Shown in pieces: positions 38,570 to 47,531 of a stretch of 64,000 bases of DNA (positions are counted from its first letter, which is position 1; each line of letters begins with the position of its first letter). The stretch spans positions 32,886 through 96,885 of the forward strand of contig JAPKZA010000244.1 of NCBI GenBank assembly GCA_026394015.1, given 5' to 3'. Source of the stretch: Acidobacteriota bacterium. Lineage in GTDB: Bacteria; Acidobacteriota; Terriglobia; Bryobacterales; Bryobacteraceae. A program made the position numbers and the translations under genes. Below the pieces are notes generated by a model. It ran no database searches and had not been told where the DNA came from. It saw nothing but the letters and a program-made list of their open reading frames with translations.

Positions 38570-41239
38570 ATGCTGAAACCCAAGGCAGAATCGCACGCAG
38601 ACCTCAACCCCGTAGAAACCAGCGAATGGCTGGAAGCGCTGGATCAGATTATCGACGTCGAGGGTCCCGACCGGGCCAAGTATCTCCTCGAGCGTTTGCT
38701 GAACAAAGCCGCCAATAATGGCGCCGCGCCGATCGCGCGCTACCAGACGCCCTACGTCAATACGATTAGCGTGGAGGAAGAGGTTCCCTACCCCGGTGAT
38801 CGCGAGATCGAACGGCGCCTCAAAAGCCTCGTACGCTGGAATGCCTTGGCCATGGTGGTTAAAGCGAACAAGTACGACGCGGGCATCGGCGGTCACATCG
38901 CCACGTTCCAGTCCCAAGCGACGCTGATTGAGGTGGCGCAGAACCATTTCTATCGCGGCCCCATCAATGGCGAACCGGGCGATCTGATCTATTTCCAGGG
39001 TCACGCCTCTCCGGGACAGTACTCTCGAGCATTTTTGGAAGGACGACTGACGGCCCAGCATCTGGCGAACTTCCGCCATGAACTCCGCGATACCCCCGGC
39101 CTGTCTTCCTACCCCCACCCTTGGCTGATGCCAGACTTCTGGCAGTTCCCCACCGTGTCCATGGGCCTCGGCCCCCTCAATGCCATCTACCAGGCGCGCT
39201 TCATGCGCTACCTCGAAAATCGCGGCCTCATCCCGAAAACCGACCGTAAAGTCTATGCCTATCTCGGCGACGGCGAAATGGACGAACCCGAATCGCTCGG
39301 CGCCGTCGGCCTGCCTGCCCGCGAGAAGCTCGACAACCTAATCTTCATCGTCAACTGCAATTTGCAGCGTCTCGACGGCCCCGTCCGCGGCAACAGCAAC
39401 ATCGTTAAGGAACTCGAAGGCATCTTCGCCGGTGCCGGCTGGAACGTGATCAAGCTCCTGTGGGGCGGACCCTGGGACGCCCTGTTCGCGGCCGACAAGT
39501 CCGGCATGCTGATCAAGCGAATCTCGGAAGTCGTCGACGGCGAATTCCAGGCCTACAAGGCCAAGGGCGGAGCTTACATCCGCGAGCACTTCTTCGGCAA
39601 GTATCCGGAAACCGCCGCCATGGTGGAGAACATGACCGACGAGCAGTTGGGCTCGCTCTCACGCGGTGGCCACGATCCGGTGAAAGTCTATAACGCCTAT
39701 CGCCGCGCCAACGAAGGTAACGGCAAGCCCACCGTCATCCTTGCCAAAACCGTCAAAGGCTACGGCATGGGCGAAGGCGGCGAAAGCCGTAACTTTACCC
39801 ACCAAGCCAAAAAGCTCGAAGAGCAGTCGCTGCTCCACTTCCGCGACCGGTTCAAGCTCCCGCTCACCGACGAACAAGCGAAATCCTGCGAGTTGTTCAA
39901 GCCCGCCGACGACGCCCCGGAGATGGTCTACATGCGTGAGCGCCGCGCCGCCCTCGGCGGCAGCGTCCCCGCCCGTCGCCCCAAACCCATCACCCTTTCC
40001 GCTCCCGCTCTTGAACTGTTTCAGGAATCGCTCACCGGCTCCGGAACCCGCGCGGTCTCCACCACGATGGCCTTCGTCCGCATCCTCACCGCGCTGATTA
40101 AGGATCCGGCGCTCGGCAAGTTCATCGTTCCGATCGTGCCCGACGAAGCGCGAACCTTCGGCATGGAGTCGCTCTTCCGTCAGGTGGGTATTTACGCCCC
40201 CATGGGTCAGCTTTACACCCCGCACGATTCCGACATCTTCCTGTTCTACAAGGAAATGGTCAATGGTCAGGTTCTCGAGGAGGGCATCTCCGAGGCGGGC
40301 TCCATGGGTTCGTTCACCGCCGCCGGCACCGCTTACGCCAACTACGGCGTGCCGATGATCCCGTTCTTCACCTACTACTCGATGTTCGGCTTCCAGCGCG
40401 TCGCCGACTTCATCTGGGCCTTCGCCGACAGCCGGGGCAAAGGCTTCCTGATGGGCGCCACCGCCGGACGCACGACGCTCTCCGGAGAAGGGCTCCAGCA
40501 TCAGGACGGCCACAGCCAGGTGCTCGCCTCCACCGTACCCACCTGCCACAGCTACGACCCCGCCTTTGCTTACGAGATCGCCATTATCGTCCAGGACGGC
40601 ATCAAGCGGATGTACGAGTTGAACGAGGATCGGTTCTACTACATCACCATCGGCAACGACGATTACGCGCATCCCCCTCTCCCGGTCGACGACATCGCCG
40701 AAGGCGTCCTGAAGGGTATCTACCGGATCCGAACCGTGGAAGCGCCCAACGCTCTGCTCTTCGGCAGCGGCGCGATTCTCAACGAGGTGCTCGAAGCCCA
40801 CCAGATTCTGTTGGATCGTTACGGTGTCTCCACCGACGTCTATAGCGTCACCAGCTACAACGAGCTCCGTCGTGATCTGCTCGAAACCGAACGCTGGAAC
40901 CGGCTCCATCCCGCGGAACTGCCCCGTGTCGGTTATCTCCAAACCGTCCTCTGCGGAACGGATCTGCCGATCATCGCCGCGTCGGACTACATGAAGATCG
41001 TCCCCGACCAGGTCTCCCCGTGGCTACCTGGTCGTTTGGTGAGCCTCGGCACGGACGGCTTCGGCCGCTCTGACAACCGCGAGCAGCTTCGCCGCCACTT
41101 CGAAGTGGATGCGGAGAACATCGTCGCCGCCACGCTCTCCCGCCTCGCGCGGGACGGCAAGTTCGACGCTGCCCGCGCCGCCGCCGCCATTCAGGAACTC
41201 GGTCTCAACCCCGAGCGCCCCGAACCCTCGCGCGCCTAA
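38570..41239 (+). CDS. aceE: Pyruvate dehydrogenase E1 component (homodimeric)
   Basis: ETSEWLEALDQIIDVEGPDRAKYLLERLL; GHASPGQYSRAFLEGRL; YLGDGEMDEPESLGA (ThDP); TAGRTTLSGEGLQHQDGHS. Confidence 0.97.
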   Translation: MLKPKAESHADLNPVETSEWLEALDQIIDVEGPDRAKYLLERLLNKAANNGAAPIARYQTPYVNTISVEEEVPYPGDREIERRLKSLVRWNALAMVVKANKYDAGIGGHIATFQSQATLIEVAQNHFYRGPINGEPGDLIYFQGHASPGQYSRAFLEGRLTAQHLANFRHELRDTPGLSSYPHPWLMPDFWQFPTVSMGLGPLNAIYQARFMRYLENRGLIPKTDRKVYAYLGDGEMDEPESLGAVGLPAREKLDNLIFIVNCNLQRLDGPVRGNSNIVKELEGIFAGAGWNVIKLLWGGPWDALFAADKSGMLIKRISEVVDGEFQAYKAKGGAYIREHFFGKYPETAAMVENMTDEQLGSLSRGGHDPVKVYNAYRRANEGNGKPTVILAKTVKGYGMGEGGESRNFTHQAKKLEEQSLLHFRDRFKLPLTDEQAKSCELFKPADDAPEMVYMRERRAALGGSVPARRPKPITLSAPALELFQESLTGSGTRAVSTTMAFVRILTALIKDPALGKFIVPIVPDEARTFGMESLFRQVGIYAPMGQLYTPHDSDIFLFYKEMVNGQVLEEGISEAGSMGSFTAAGTAYANYGVPMIPFFTYYSMFGFQRVADFIWAFADSRGKGFLMGATAGRTTLSGEGLQHQDGHSQVLASTVPTCHSYDPAFAYEIAIIVQDGIKRMYELNEDRFYYITIGNDDYAHPPLPVDDIAEGVLKGIYRIRTVEAPNALLFGSGAILNEVLEAHQILLDRYGVSTDVYSVTSYNELRRDLLETERWNRLHPAELPRVGYLQTVLCGTDLPIIAASDYMKIVPDQVSPWLPGRLVSLGTDGFGRSDNREQLRRHFEVDAENIVAATLSRLARDGKFDAARAAAAIQELGLNPERPEPSRA

Positions 41240-41616
41240 ATCAACCGAAACGAACCCAGAACGGCCGGAGCCTCACCGCTCCGGCCGTCTTGTTTTTGCG
41301 GTCATCCCCAGTCTTTATTCCCGGCCATTCCATTCGCCTCGCCAACGTCCAACCGCGGCCCGAGATCTCGGCCCCACCCCCGAACGCCTAAATCAACCGA
41401 GACGAACCCACGACGTCCGGAGCCTCCCCGCTCCAGCCGTCTTGTTTTTGCGGCCATCCCCAGTCTTTATTTCCCGGCCATTCCATTCGCCTCGCCAACC
41501 TCCAGCCGCGATCCGGGATCTCGGCCCCACCCCCGAGCGCCTAAATCAAACGAAGCGAACCCAGAACGTCCATAGCTTCCCCGCTCCCTCCGCCTTGCTT
41601 CCGCAGCCGTCCCCAG
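41234..41616. repeat. Degenerate tandem repeat, ~152-153 bp unit, two full copies plus a partial third
   Basis: GCCTAAATCAA(C/A)CGA(A/G)(A/G)CGAACCCA... begins at 41234, 41386 and 41539. Shared blocks: CCCAGTCTTTATT(T)CCCGGCCATTCCATTCGCCTCGCCAAC and GATCTCGGCCCCACCCCCGA. Confidence 0.92.
41261..41297 (+). terminator. Rho-independent terminator after aceE
   Basis: Perfect 11-bp stem ACGGCCGGAGC-CTCACC-GCTCCGGCCGT followed by CTTGTTTTTG. Confidence 0.88.
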
Positions 41617-41972
41617 GCATCAAAGACGTACAAGCCGATTCCGTTCGCCACGCCAAACGCCGCCGCTTCCTTCTGATCCTGCACGAAGTGGACCTCGGTC
41701 TCCCGCAGTCGCCCCAAAGCGCCCAAGAGCCGCGCTGACAAGTGCCCCTGGCCGGCCAGCACCACCACGTGTCCGCGCGTGACCAACCGCTCTCCCATCG
41801 TCGCGGCAAACTTCGCCACCGCCAGTTCGGCATCCTCGTGCGAGGGTTCGACCAGTAGCACCGCCGTCGCACAGCCCGCCGTCCGCTCCAGCCTCGATGC
41901 CGCGGGCCAGTCATCCCGCTCGGAGACCACAACCGCCAAACAAATCGCCACGAGTATCAGTTGCTTGCCCAC
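41541..41972 (-). CDS. Hypothetical secreted/anchored protein, C-terminus encoded by repeat copy 3
   Basis: Hydrophobic start (KQLILVAICLAVVV), TRGHVVVLAGQGHLSARLLGALGRL, IGLYVFDAWGRL; GTG start proposed at 41972. Confidence 0.55.
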   Translation of the reverse strand: MGKQLILVAICLAVVVSERDDWPAASRLERTAGCATAVLLVEPSHEDAELAVAKFAATMGERLVTRGHVVVLAGQGHLSARLLGALGRLRETEVHFVQDQKEAAAFGVANGIGLYVFDAWGRLRKQGGGSGEAMDVLGSLRLI

Positions 41973-42012
41973 CTTGCACTTCTCGACCAAATCCCGGCGA
42001 CAATGAAAGGAA

Positions 42013-42939
42013 ATGGTCCACATCGACGAAGCAACCGTACGCCGCCTCCTCCCCATGACGAAGGCAATCGACCTGCTCGCTCACGCCTTTCGCGATCTCG
42101 GCCTCGGCCAGGCCCAATCCCAACCCCGCCGCCGCCTCGCCCTGCCCTCCGGTGCCGTTCTCCATCAAATGACCGGCGCCCACGGCGCCTACTTCGGCAC
42201 CAAAGTCTACTCGACCCATCCCAAGCACGGTGCCTGGTTCGTTTTCCTCCTTTACGACGCCGCCACCGCCGAACCCCTCGCCCTCATGGACGCCAATTGG
42301 CTCGGCCAAATCCGCACCGGTGCCGCCTCCGGCTTGGCCACCAAGTGGCTCGCTCGCCCCGACGCCCAAAGTGTCGCCGTTCTCGGCAGCGGCTTCCAAG
42401 CGGCCAGCCAACTCGAGGCCGTCCTCGCCGTTCGTGCCATCCGCTCCATCAGCGTCTGGAGCCGCAGCCCGGAAAAGCGCGCCGCCTTCGCCCGGAACTA
42501 TCCCAACGCCGCCCCGATGCCCACCGTCGAAGCCGCCCTCGTCGACGCCGACATCATTATCACCGCTACCCAAGCCAAGGACCCGCTCTTCTCCGTCGAC
42601 ATGGTCCGTCCAGGCACCCATATCAACGCCGTTGGCTCCAACTCCGCCACCCGACGCGAGCTATCCACCCAGGTTCTCCAGGCAGCTCACCGCATCGTTG
42701 TGGACTCGCTCGAACAAGCACGAATCGAAGCCGGCGACCTCATCCTCGGCCTGACGCCGCCGGACTGGGACGCCGTCGAACAACTGCAAAATCAGCCGGA
42801 GAGAAAGAACGCAGCCGAAATCACGGTCTTCAAGTCGGTGGGTATCGGCCTCGAAGACGTCGCGGTCGGGGCGTGGGTCTACGAGCAGGCCCTCGAACAA
42901 GGCCTGACCAACCAGCTACCCCTATTCGCCGCCCGTTGA
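42013..42939 (+). CDS. Ornithine cyclodeaminase / mu-crystallin family protein
   Basis: GTKVYSTHPKHGAWF, SVAVLGSGFQAASQLEAVLAVRAIRSISVWSRSPEK, INAVGSNSATRREL. Confidence 0.92.
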   Translation: MVHIDEATVRRLLPMTKAIDLLAHAFRDLGLGQAQSQPRRRLALPSGAVLHQMTGAHGAYFGTKVYSTHPKHGAWFVFLLYDAATAEPLALMDANWLGQIRTGAASGLATKWLARPDAQSVAVLGSGFQAASQLEAVLAVRAIRSISVWSRSPEKRAAFARNYPNAAPMPTVEAALVDADIIITATQAKDPLFSVDMVRPGTHINAVGSNSATRRELSTQVLQAAHRIVVDSLEQARIEAGDLILGLTPPDWDAVEQLQNQPERKNAAEITVFKSVGIGLEDVAVGAWVYEQALEQGLTNQLPLFAAR

Positions 42940-43149
42940 AGCCTGAAGGTCGGAGTCGCGCCAAGCGCTGATCTTCAACCGACGGCAGACCCAGCAAAGC
43001 GGCTCCACCGCGTTCGGGGTCACTTCGCCCTCACACACCTCACACTTCCGGGCCGGTTTCGATTTCTCCAAACCTAAGCTCCGGTGCGCCGATTCCAGGA
43101 TTTCGGGATCGACCACAGGTGTCTCTTTTACGGGCATCTTGCGTTTCAT
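42922..43149 (-). CDS. Small zinc-ribbon-like protein
   Basis: MKRKMPVKETPVVDPEILESAHRSLG...CEVCEGEVTPNAVEPLCWVC, two CxxC knuckles. Confidence 0.65.
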   Translation of the reverse strand: MKRKMPVKETPVVDPEILESAHRSLGLEKSKPARKCEVCEGEVTPNAVEPLCWVCRRLKISAWRDSDLQASTGGE

Positions 43150-43178
43150 GTCTCTCCGTTCAGGATAGCTCACTTGGC

Positions 43179-43385
43179 TTACGCCGCGGCTAACTCTGAA
43201 AATACTTCCAGCGCGTAGCTCGAGTCCAGACTGGCCTTGCAGCGCGGGCAAGTCTGTCCCGGCTGGGTCTGCCGCGCCGAACCGCGTTTCAGCACGGTGG
43301 CCTCTACGTTATGGGTACACATGTAGCAGTGCACCCGACCCGGCAACGCCTCAACTGGGAGAGCATTATTCGATTTCATTTTCAT
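43179..43385 (-). CDS. Small zinc-ribbon-like protein
   Basis: 68 aa with two CxxC knuckles (CYMC...CPRC). Confidence 0.65.
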   Translation of the reverse strand: MKMKSNNALPVEALPGRVHCYMCTHNVEATVLKRGSARQTQPGQTCPRCKASLDSSYALEVFSELAAA

Positions 43386-43445
43386 TTCCTCCTGTCATCT
43401 CAAAAGACGTATCGACAGGAGGAAAAGATTCGCGATGAAAAAATT

Positions 43446-46400
43446 TTAGTCGCCCGTGGCTCCCGCTGGCACGTTGGCGTCTTTCGATCCACGGCCGGTA
43501 ATCCAAGCCCGGGCACCTTCCACCATGTCGTACCCCACCGGCACCACCAGTAGCGTCAGCAACAAACACAGCGTCTGCCCACCAATGATCGTGATCGCAA
43601 TCGCTGACCGCTGCGACGCGCCGGAACCCGTCCCAAACGCCGTCGGCAACAACCCGGCGACAATCGCGAACGTGGTCATCAGAATCGGCCGCAACCGCAC
43701 CCGGTTCGCCTGAATGATCGCGTGGCGCAAATCCTCGCCCTCTTCCCGCAACCGGTTCATGTAGTCGATCTGCAGAATGCCATTCTTCTTCACAATGCCA
43801 AGCAACAGCAACACGCCCAACGCGCTAAACAAGTTCAACGTACGCCCCGTCGCAATCAACGAAAGCAGCGCAAACGGAATCGACAGCGGCAGCGTTGTCA
43901 GAATGATAAACGGGTGAATCAGGCTCTCAAACTGCGCCGCCAGAACCATGTACATGAAGATGCTCGCCAAGCCGATCGCCATCAGCATGTTGTTCGTCGT
44001 CTCTTCGAGAATCTTCACCTGACCCGAGAACTTCACCGTGTATCCCAACGGCAGTTCCAAATCGGCAAAAACCCGCTGCGCCGCGCTCGCCGCTTCGCCC
44101 AGCGACGCGCCCTTGGCCACGTTGCCGTACATCGAAACGCCGAATTGACGCGAGAAGCGGTCCACCCGGCTCGGTCCCAGGCCATGTTCTAACTTCGCGA
44201 TCGAATCCAACCGAATCAACCCCTGCCGCGCACTCGGCACAAGCAGTCGGCCCAACACCTCGGGATTATCCCGCTGCGTCGGATTCAATCGCATCATCAC
44301 CGGATACTGCTCCGATCCCTCTTTAAAGGTCGAAATCTGATCTTCGCCCGACATCAGCAGCCGAACCGCACCGGCGATATCGGCCACCCGGACACCCAGA
44401 TCGCTCGCCAATTGCCGGTCGATATTCACCTGCAACTCCGGGTTATTCAGGTTCAAATTCACCTTCACGTCCGTAATCGCCGGCTCCTTCAACAACGCTT
44501 GGTTGGCCGTCTTTCCAATCTCCACCAGTTTCCGGATGTCCGGTCCCAACACCATCGCCCGGATCGGTGCAAACGTATCCCGGCCGCCCAACGCATTCGG
44601 GTACGTGATCCGAGGCCGCGCCGAGGGGAACTCCATCGCCGCCGCCCGGATCTGATTCCCGACTTCAAGAATCGGCCCCCGCTTCTCCGGCGGATCCAGC
44701 AAAACGGTGATAAACGCCATCGTCACCCGGTCCATCATCGTCGAACTTTGCGGAATCACCGCAATCACCCCGGGCACTTTTTCAATCTTCTTCGCAATCG
44801 CCAGCGCCATCCGCTCCGTCAGCACGAGCGAAGACCCCTCCGGCATTTCAATAAACATGCCGAGCTCGCTCTGGTCCTCCTGTGGCATCCAGTCGCGGCC
44901 AATATACTGGTAAATCGGATACGTCGAAGCCAGCACGATAATCGAGGCCAAGCCCACCGCCCAGCGGTTTCGCAACGACCATTCCAACAATTTCGTGTAC
45001 GGCCGATCGAACATCGAGTAGTGATGCTCCACCGCCTTCGCCCCCGCCAACTTCGGCTTCCGTTTCAACAGCCGCGATGCCAACGCCGGGGTCACCGTAA
45101 ACGCCACCAGCATCGAAACCAGAATCGAAATCGACATCGTCCAACCGAACTGGTTCAAATACTTCTTGGCGTATCCGGAAATGAACGCAATCGGAATAAA
45201 CACAATCACCAGCGAGATCGTCGTCGCAATCACAGCCAGCGAAATTTCGTGCGTTGCCTGAATCGTCGCATCAATCACCGGCAGGTCATACTCGTCGAGG
45301 TGTCGATGGATATTCTCAATGACAATAATGGCGTCGTCAATCACGATGCCCACCGCCAGAGTTAACCCCAGCAACGTCATCGAGTTCAGCGTGTAGTCAA
45401 GCCCCTTCATCACGGTGAACGTGGCCAGAATCGACGTCGGGATCGCAATGAAGCTGATCAACACCGTACGCCAATCCCGAATGAACAGGAACACCACAAA
45501 ACCCGCCAGCAAGCTTCCAATCACCAAGTGCTCTTCCAAAGCCTCAACGGAATTCTTGATGTAGGTCGACTGCTCTTTCACCAGCGCCATTTGCACGCCC
45601 ACCGGTAGCGCCTGGTTCATCAGCTTCATCTTGGCGAGCACGGCATCAACCACCTTCACCGTGTTCATGCCGATCTGCCGCCGCACTTCCAGGATCACCG
45701 CCGTCTTGCCCTGGTAGTAAGCAAACGATCGACGCTCCCCGTTCGAGTCCTGCACCTGCGCCACGTCCCGGATCCGGATCGCCGAACCGCCGACGTTTTT
45801 CACAATAATGTCGCCAAACTCGGACACTTGATCCAACCGCCCCATCGTCCGCACGCCCATCTCCGCCGTGCCCCGCACAATGCGGCCACCCGGCGTCTCG
45901 ACGTTCTCACTCCGCAGCGCCCGTTCCACTTCCTGAGCGCTCAAGGCGTAGGCATTCATCTTGTCAATATCGAGATAAACGTTAATCTGCCGCGTCTGCC
46001 CGCCCGAAATGTCGATCGAGCCGACGCCGTCAATCGTTTCAAATGCGCGCCGAATCTGTTTGTCCGCAATCTCGGTCAACTCCCGAGGCGTCCGGTTCCC
46101 ACTCACCGCCAGCGTCACCACCGGGTCGCTGTCCGGATCCGACTTCGTCACCGTCGGCGGCAACACGTTCGGAGGCAGCTTCCGCATCGCCGCCGAAACC
46201 TTCTCGCGGACGTCTTCCACCGCCTCGCCGATATCCCGCTCCAACACAAACGTAATCGTCAAATTCGCGCTGCCCTCGGTAATCATCGCGCGCATCTCTT
46301 CAATGCCGCTCACAGACGCCACGGTCTCCTCAAGGGGTAGAACCACCTGCGAAACCACCTCTTCCGGACTCGCCCCCGGCAGCCGCACCCGGACATTTAC

Positions 46401-46532
46401 CGTGGCCGGATCCGTCTTCGGGAATAGGTCCACTCCCAGGTCCATAAAACTGAAAACCCCCAGCATGACCAGGAACATGATCAGCATGAAGGCGAATACC
46501 GGGCGACGTACGCAAATTTCGGAAAGACTCAC
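43446..46532 (-). CDS. Efflux RND transporter permease (HAE1/AcrB family)
   Basis: MSLSEICVRRPVFAFMLIMFLVMLGVFSFMDLGVDLFPKTDPATVNV; GIVIDDAIIVIENIHRHLD; GIVKKNGILQIDYMNRLREEG. Confidence 0.96.
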   Translation of the reverse strand: MSLSEICVRRPVFAFMLIMFLVMLGVFSFMDLGVDLFPKTDPATVNVRVRLPGASPEEVVSQVVLPLEETVASVSGIEEMRAMITEGSANLTITFVLERDIGEAVEDVREKVSAAMRKLPPNVLPPTVTKSDPDSDPVVTLAVSGNRTPRELTEIADKQIRRAFETIDGVGSIDISGGQTRQINVYLDIDKMNAYALSAQEVERALRSENVETPGGRIVRGTAEMGVRTMGRLDQVSEFGDIIVKNVGGSAIRIRDVAQVQDSNGERRSFAYYQGKTAVILEVRRQIGMNTVKVVDAVLAKMKLMNQALPVGVQMALVKEQSTYIKNSVEALEEHLVIGSLLAGFVVFLFIRDWRTVLISFIAIPTSILATFTVMKGLDYTLNSMTLLGLTLAVGIVIDDAIIVIENIHRHLDEYDLPVIDATIQATHEISLAVIATTISLVIVFIPIAFISGYAKKYLNQFGWTMSISILVSMLVAFTVTPALASRLLKRKPKLAGAKAVEHHYSMFDRPYTKLLEWSLRNRWAVGLASIIVLASTYPIYQYIGRDWMPQEDQSELGMFIEMPEGSSLVLTERMALAIAKKIEKVPGVIAVIPQSSTMMDRVTMAFITVLLDPPEKRGPILEVGNQIRAAAMEFPSARPRITYPNALGGRDTFAPIRAMVLGPDIRKLVEIGKTANQALLKEPAITDVKVNLNLNNPELQVNIDRQLASDLGVRVADIAGAVRLLMSGEDQISTFKEGSEQYPVMMRLNPTQRDNPEVLGRLLVPSARQGLIRLDSIAKLEHGLGPSRVDRFSRQFGVSMYGNVAKGASLGEAASAAQRVFADLELPLGYTVKFSGQVKILEETTNNMLMAIGLASIFMYMVLAAQFESLIHPFIILTTLPLSIPFALLSLIATGRTLNLFSALGVLLLLGIVKKNGILQIDYMNRLREEGEDLRHAIIQANRVRLRPILMTTFAIVAGLLPTAFGTGSGASQRSAIAITIIGGQTLCLLLTLLVVPVGYDMVEGARAWITGRGSKDANVPAGATGD

Positions 46533-46598
46533 AGTGGCTCCTAACTACTCCAGCAGATTAGCAAACTCTAACGTCCATCGGGTTACACTGATGGTTTC

Positions 46599-47531
46599 AT
46601 GGCAAAAACAGCGTTTCTTTTTCCAGGCCAAGGCTCCCAGTTCGCTGGAATGGGCAAAAGCCTCGCCGAACAATACCCTTCCGCACAAGCAATCTTCGCC
46701 GAGGCCGATGCCGCCCTCGACTTCCCCATCAGCAAACTTTGCTTTGAAGGACCGGACGAAGAACTGAAGAAGACGGAAAATACCCAGCCGGCGTTACTCA
46801 CCGTTTCCATCGCCGCGCTCGCCGTGCTCAAAGAGCAAGGCATCCACCCCGACTACGTCGCCGGCCATAGCCTCGGCGAATACTCCGCCCTCGTCGCCGC
46901 CGGCTCCCTTCGCTTTGCCGATGCCGTCCAATTGGTCCGCCAACGCGGGCGCTACATGCAGGAAGCGGTTCCCCAAGGCGTCGGCGCCATGGCCGCGCTG
47001 CTGAAACTCCCGGAAGGGACCCTCGAAGGGATCCTCGCCGCCGCCGCCGAAGGCGAAGTCGTCTCCGCCGCCAATCTCAACTCGCCCGATCAAATCGTCA
47101 TCGCGGGCCACGCCGGCGCCGTCGCCCGCGCCATGGAACTCGCCAAGACCGCCGGAGCCAAACGCGTCGTCCCCCTCCCCGTCAGCGCCCCCTTCCATTG
47201 CGCCCTCATGAAACCAGCCCAACTCCGTCTCGCCGCCGACCTCGCCGCCACCACCTTCGCCGATCTCGCCATCCCTCTCGTCCAAAACTCGACCGCCCAA
47301 CTCACCTCCAGCGGAGAAACCGCCCGCACCGGCCTCATCGATCAAGTCCCCGGCACCGTCCGCTGGACGGACTCCATTCGCGTCCTTATCGCCGCAGGCG
47401 TCACCCACTGGGTCGAAGTCGGCGCCGGAGGCGTCCTCTCCGGCCTGCTCAAAAACATCGACCCCAACCACAAGGCCGCCCGCTTCGGCGAAGCCGCCGA
47501 ACTCGAAGCAGTCCAAGCCTACTACCGCTGA
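46599..47531 (+). CDS. fabD: Malonyl-CoA:ACP transacylase
   Basis: FLFPGQGSQFAGMGKSLAE, GHSLGEYSALVAAG, RVVPLPVSAPFHCALMKPA. Confidence 0.96.
   Translation: MAKTAFLFPGQGSQFAGMGKSLAEQYPSAQAIFAEADAALDFPISKLCFEGPDEELKKTENTQPALLTVSIAALAVLKEQGIHPDYVAGHSLGEYSALVAAGSLRFADAVQLVRQRGRYMQEAVPQGVGAMAALLKLPEGTLEGILAAAAEGEVVSAANLNSPDQIVIAGHAGAVARAMELAKTAGAKRVVPLPVSAPFHCALMKPAQLRLAADLAATTFADLAIPLVQNSTAQLTSSGETARTGLIDQVPGTVRWTDSIRVLIAAGVTHWVEVGAGGVLSGLLKNIDPNHKAARFGEAAELEAVQAYYR

Noticed and set aside
39659-40942. 427-aa minus-strand ORF antisense to aceE
   Set aside because: Shadow ORF opposite a strongly supported aceE; no protein-like motifs.
41234-41616. CRISPR-like array interpretation of the repeat
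   Set aside because: The unit is ~152 bp, contiguous and without spacers; there are no cas genes nearby.
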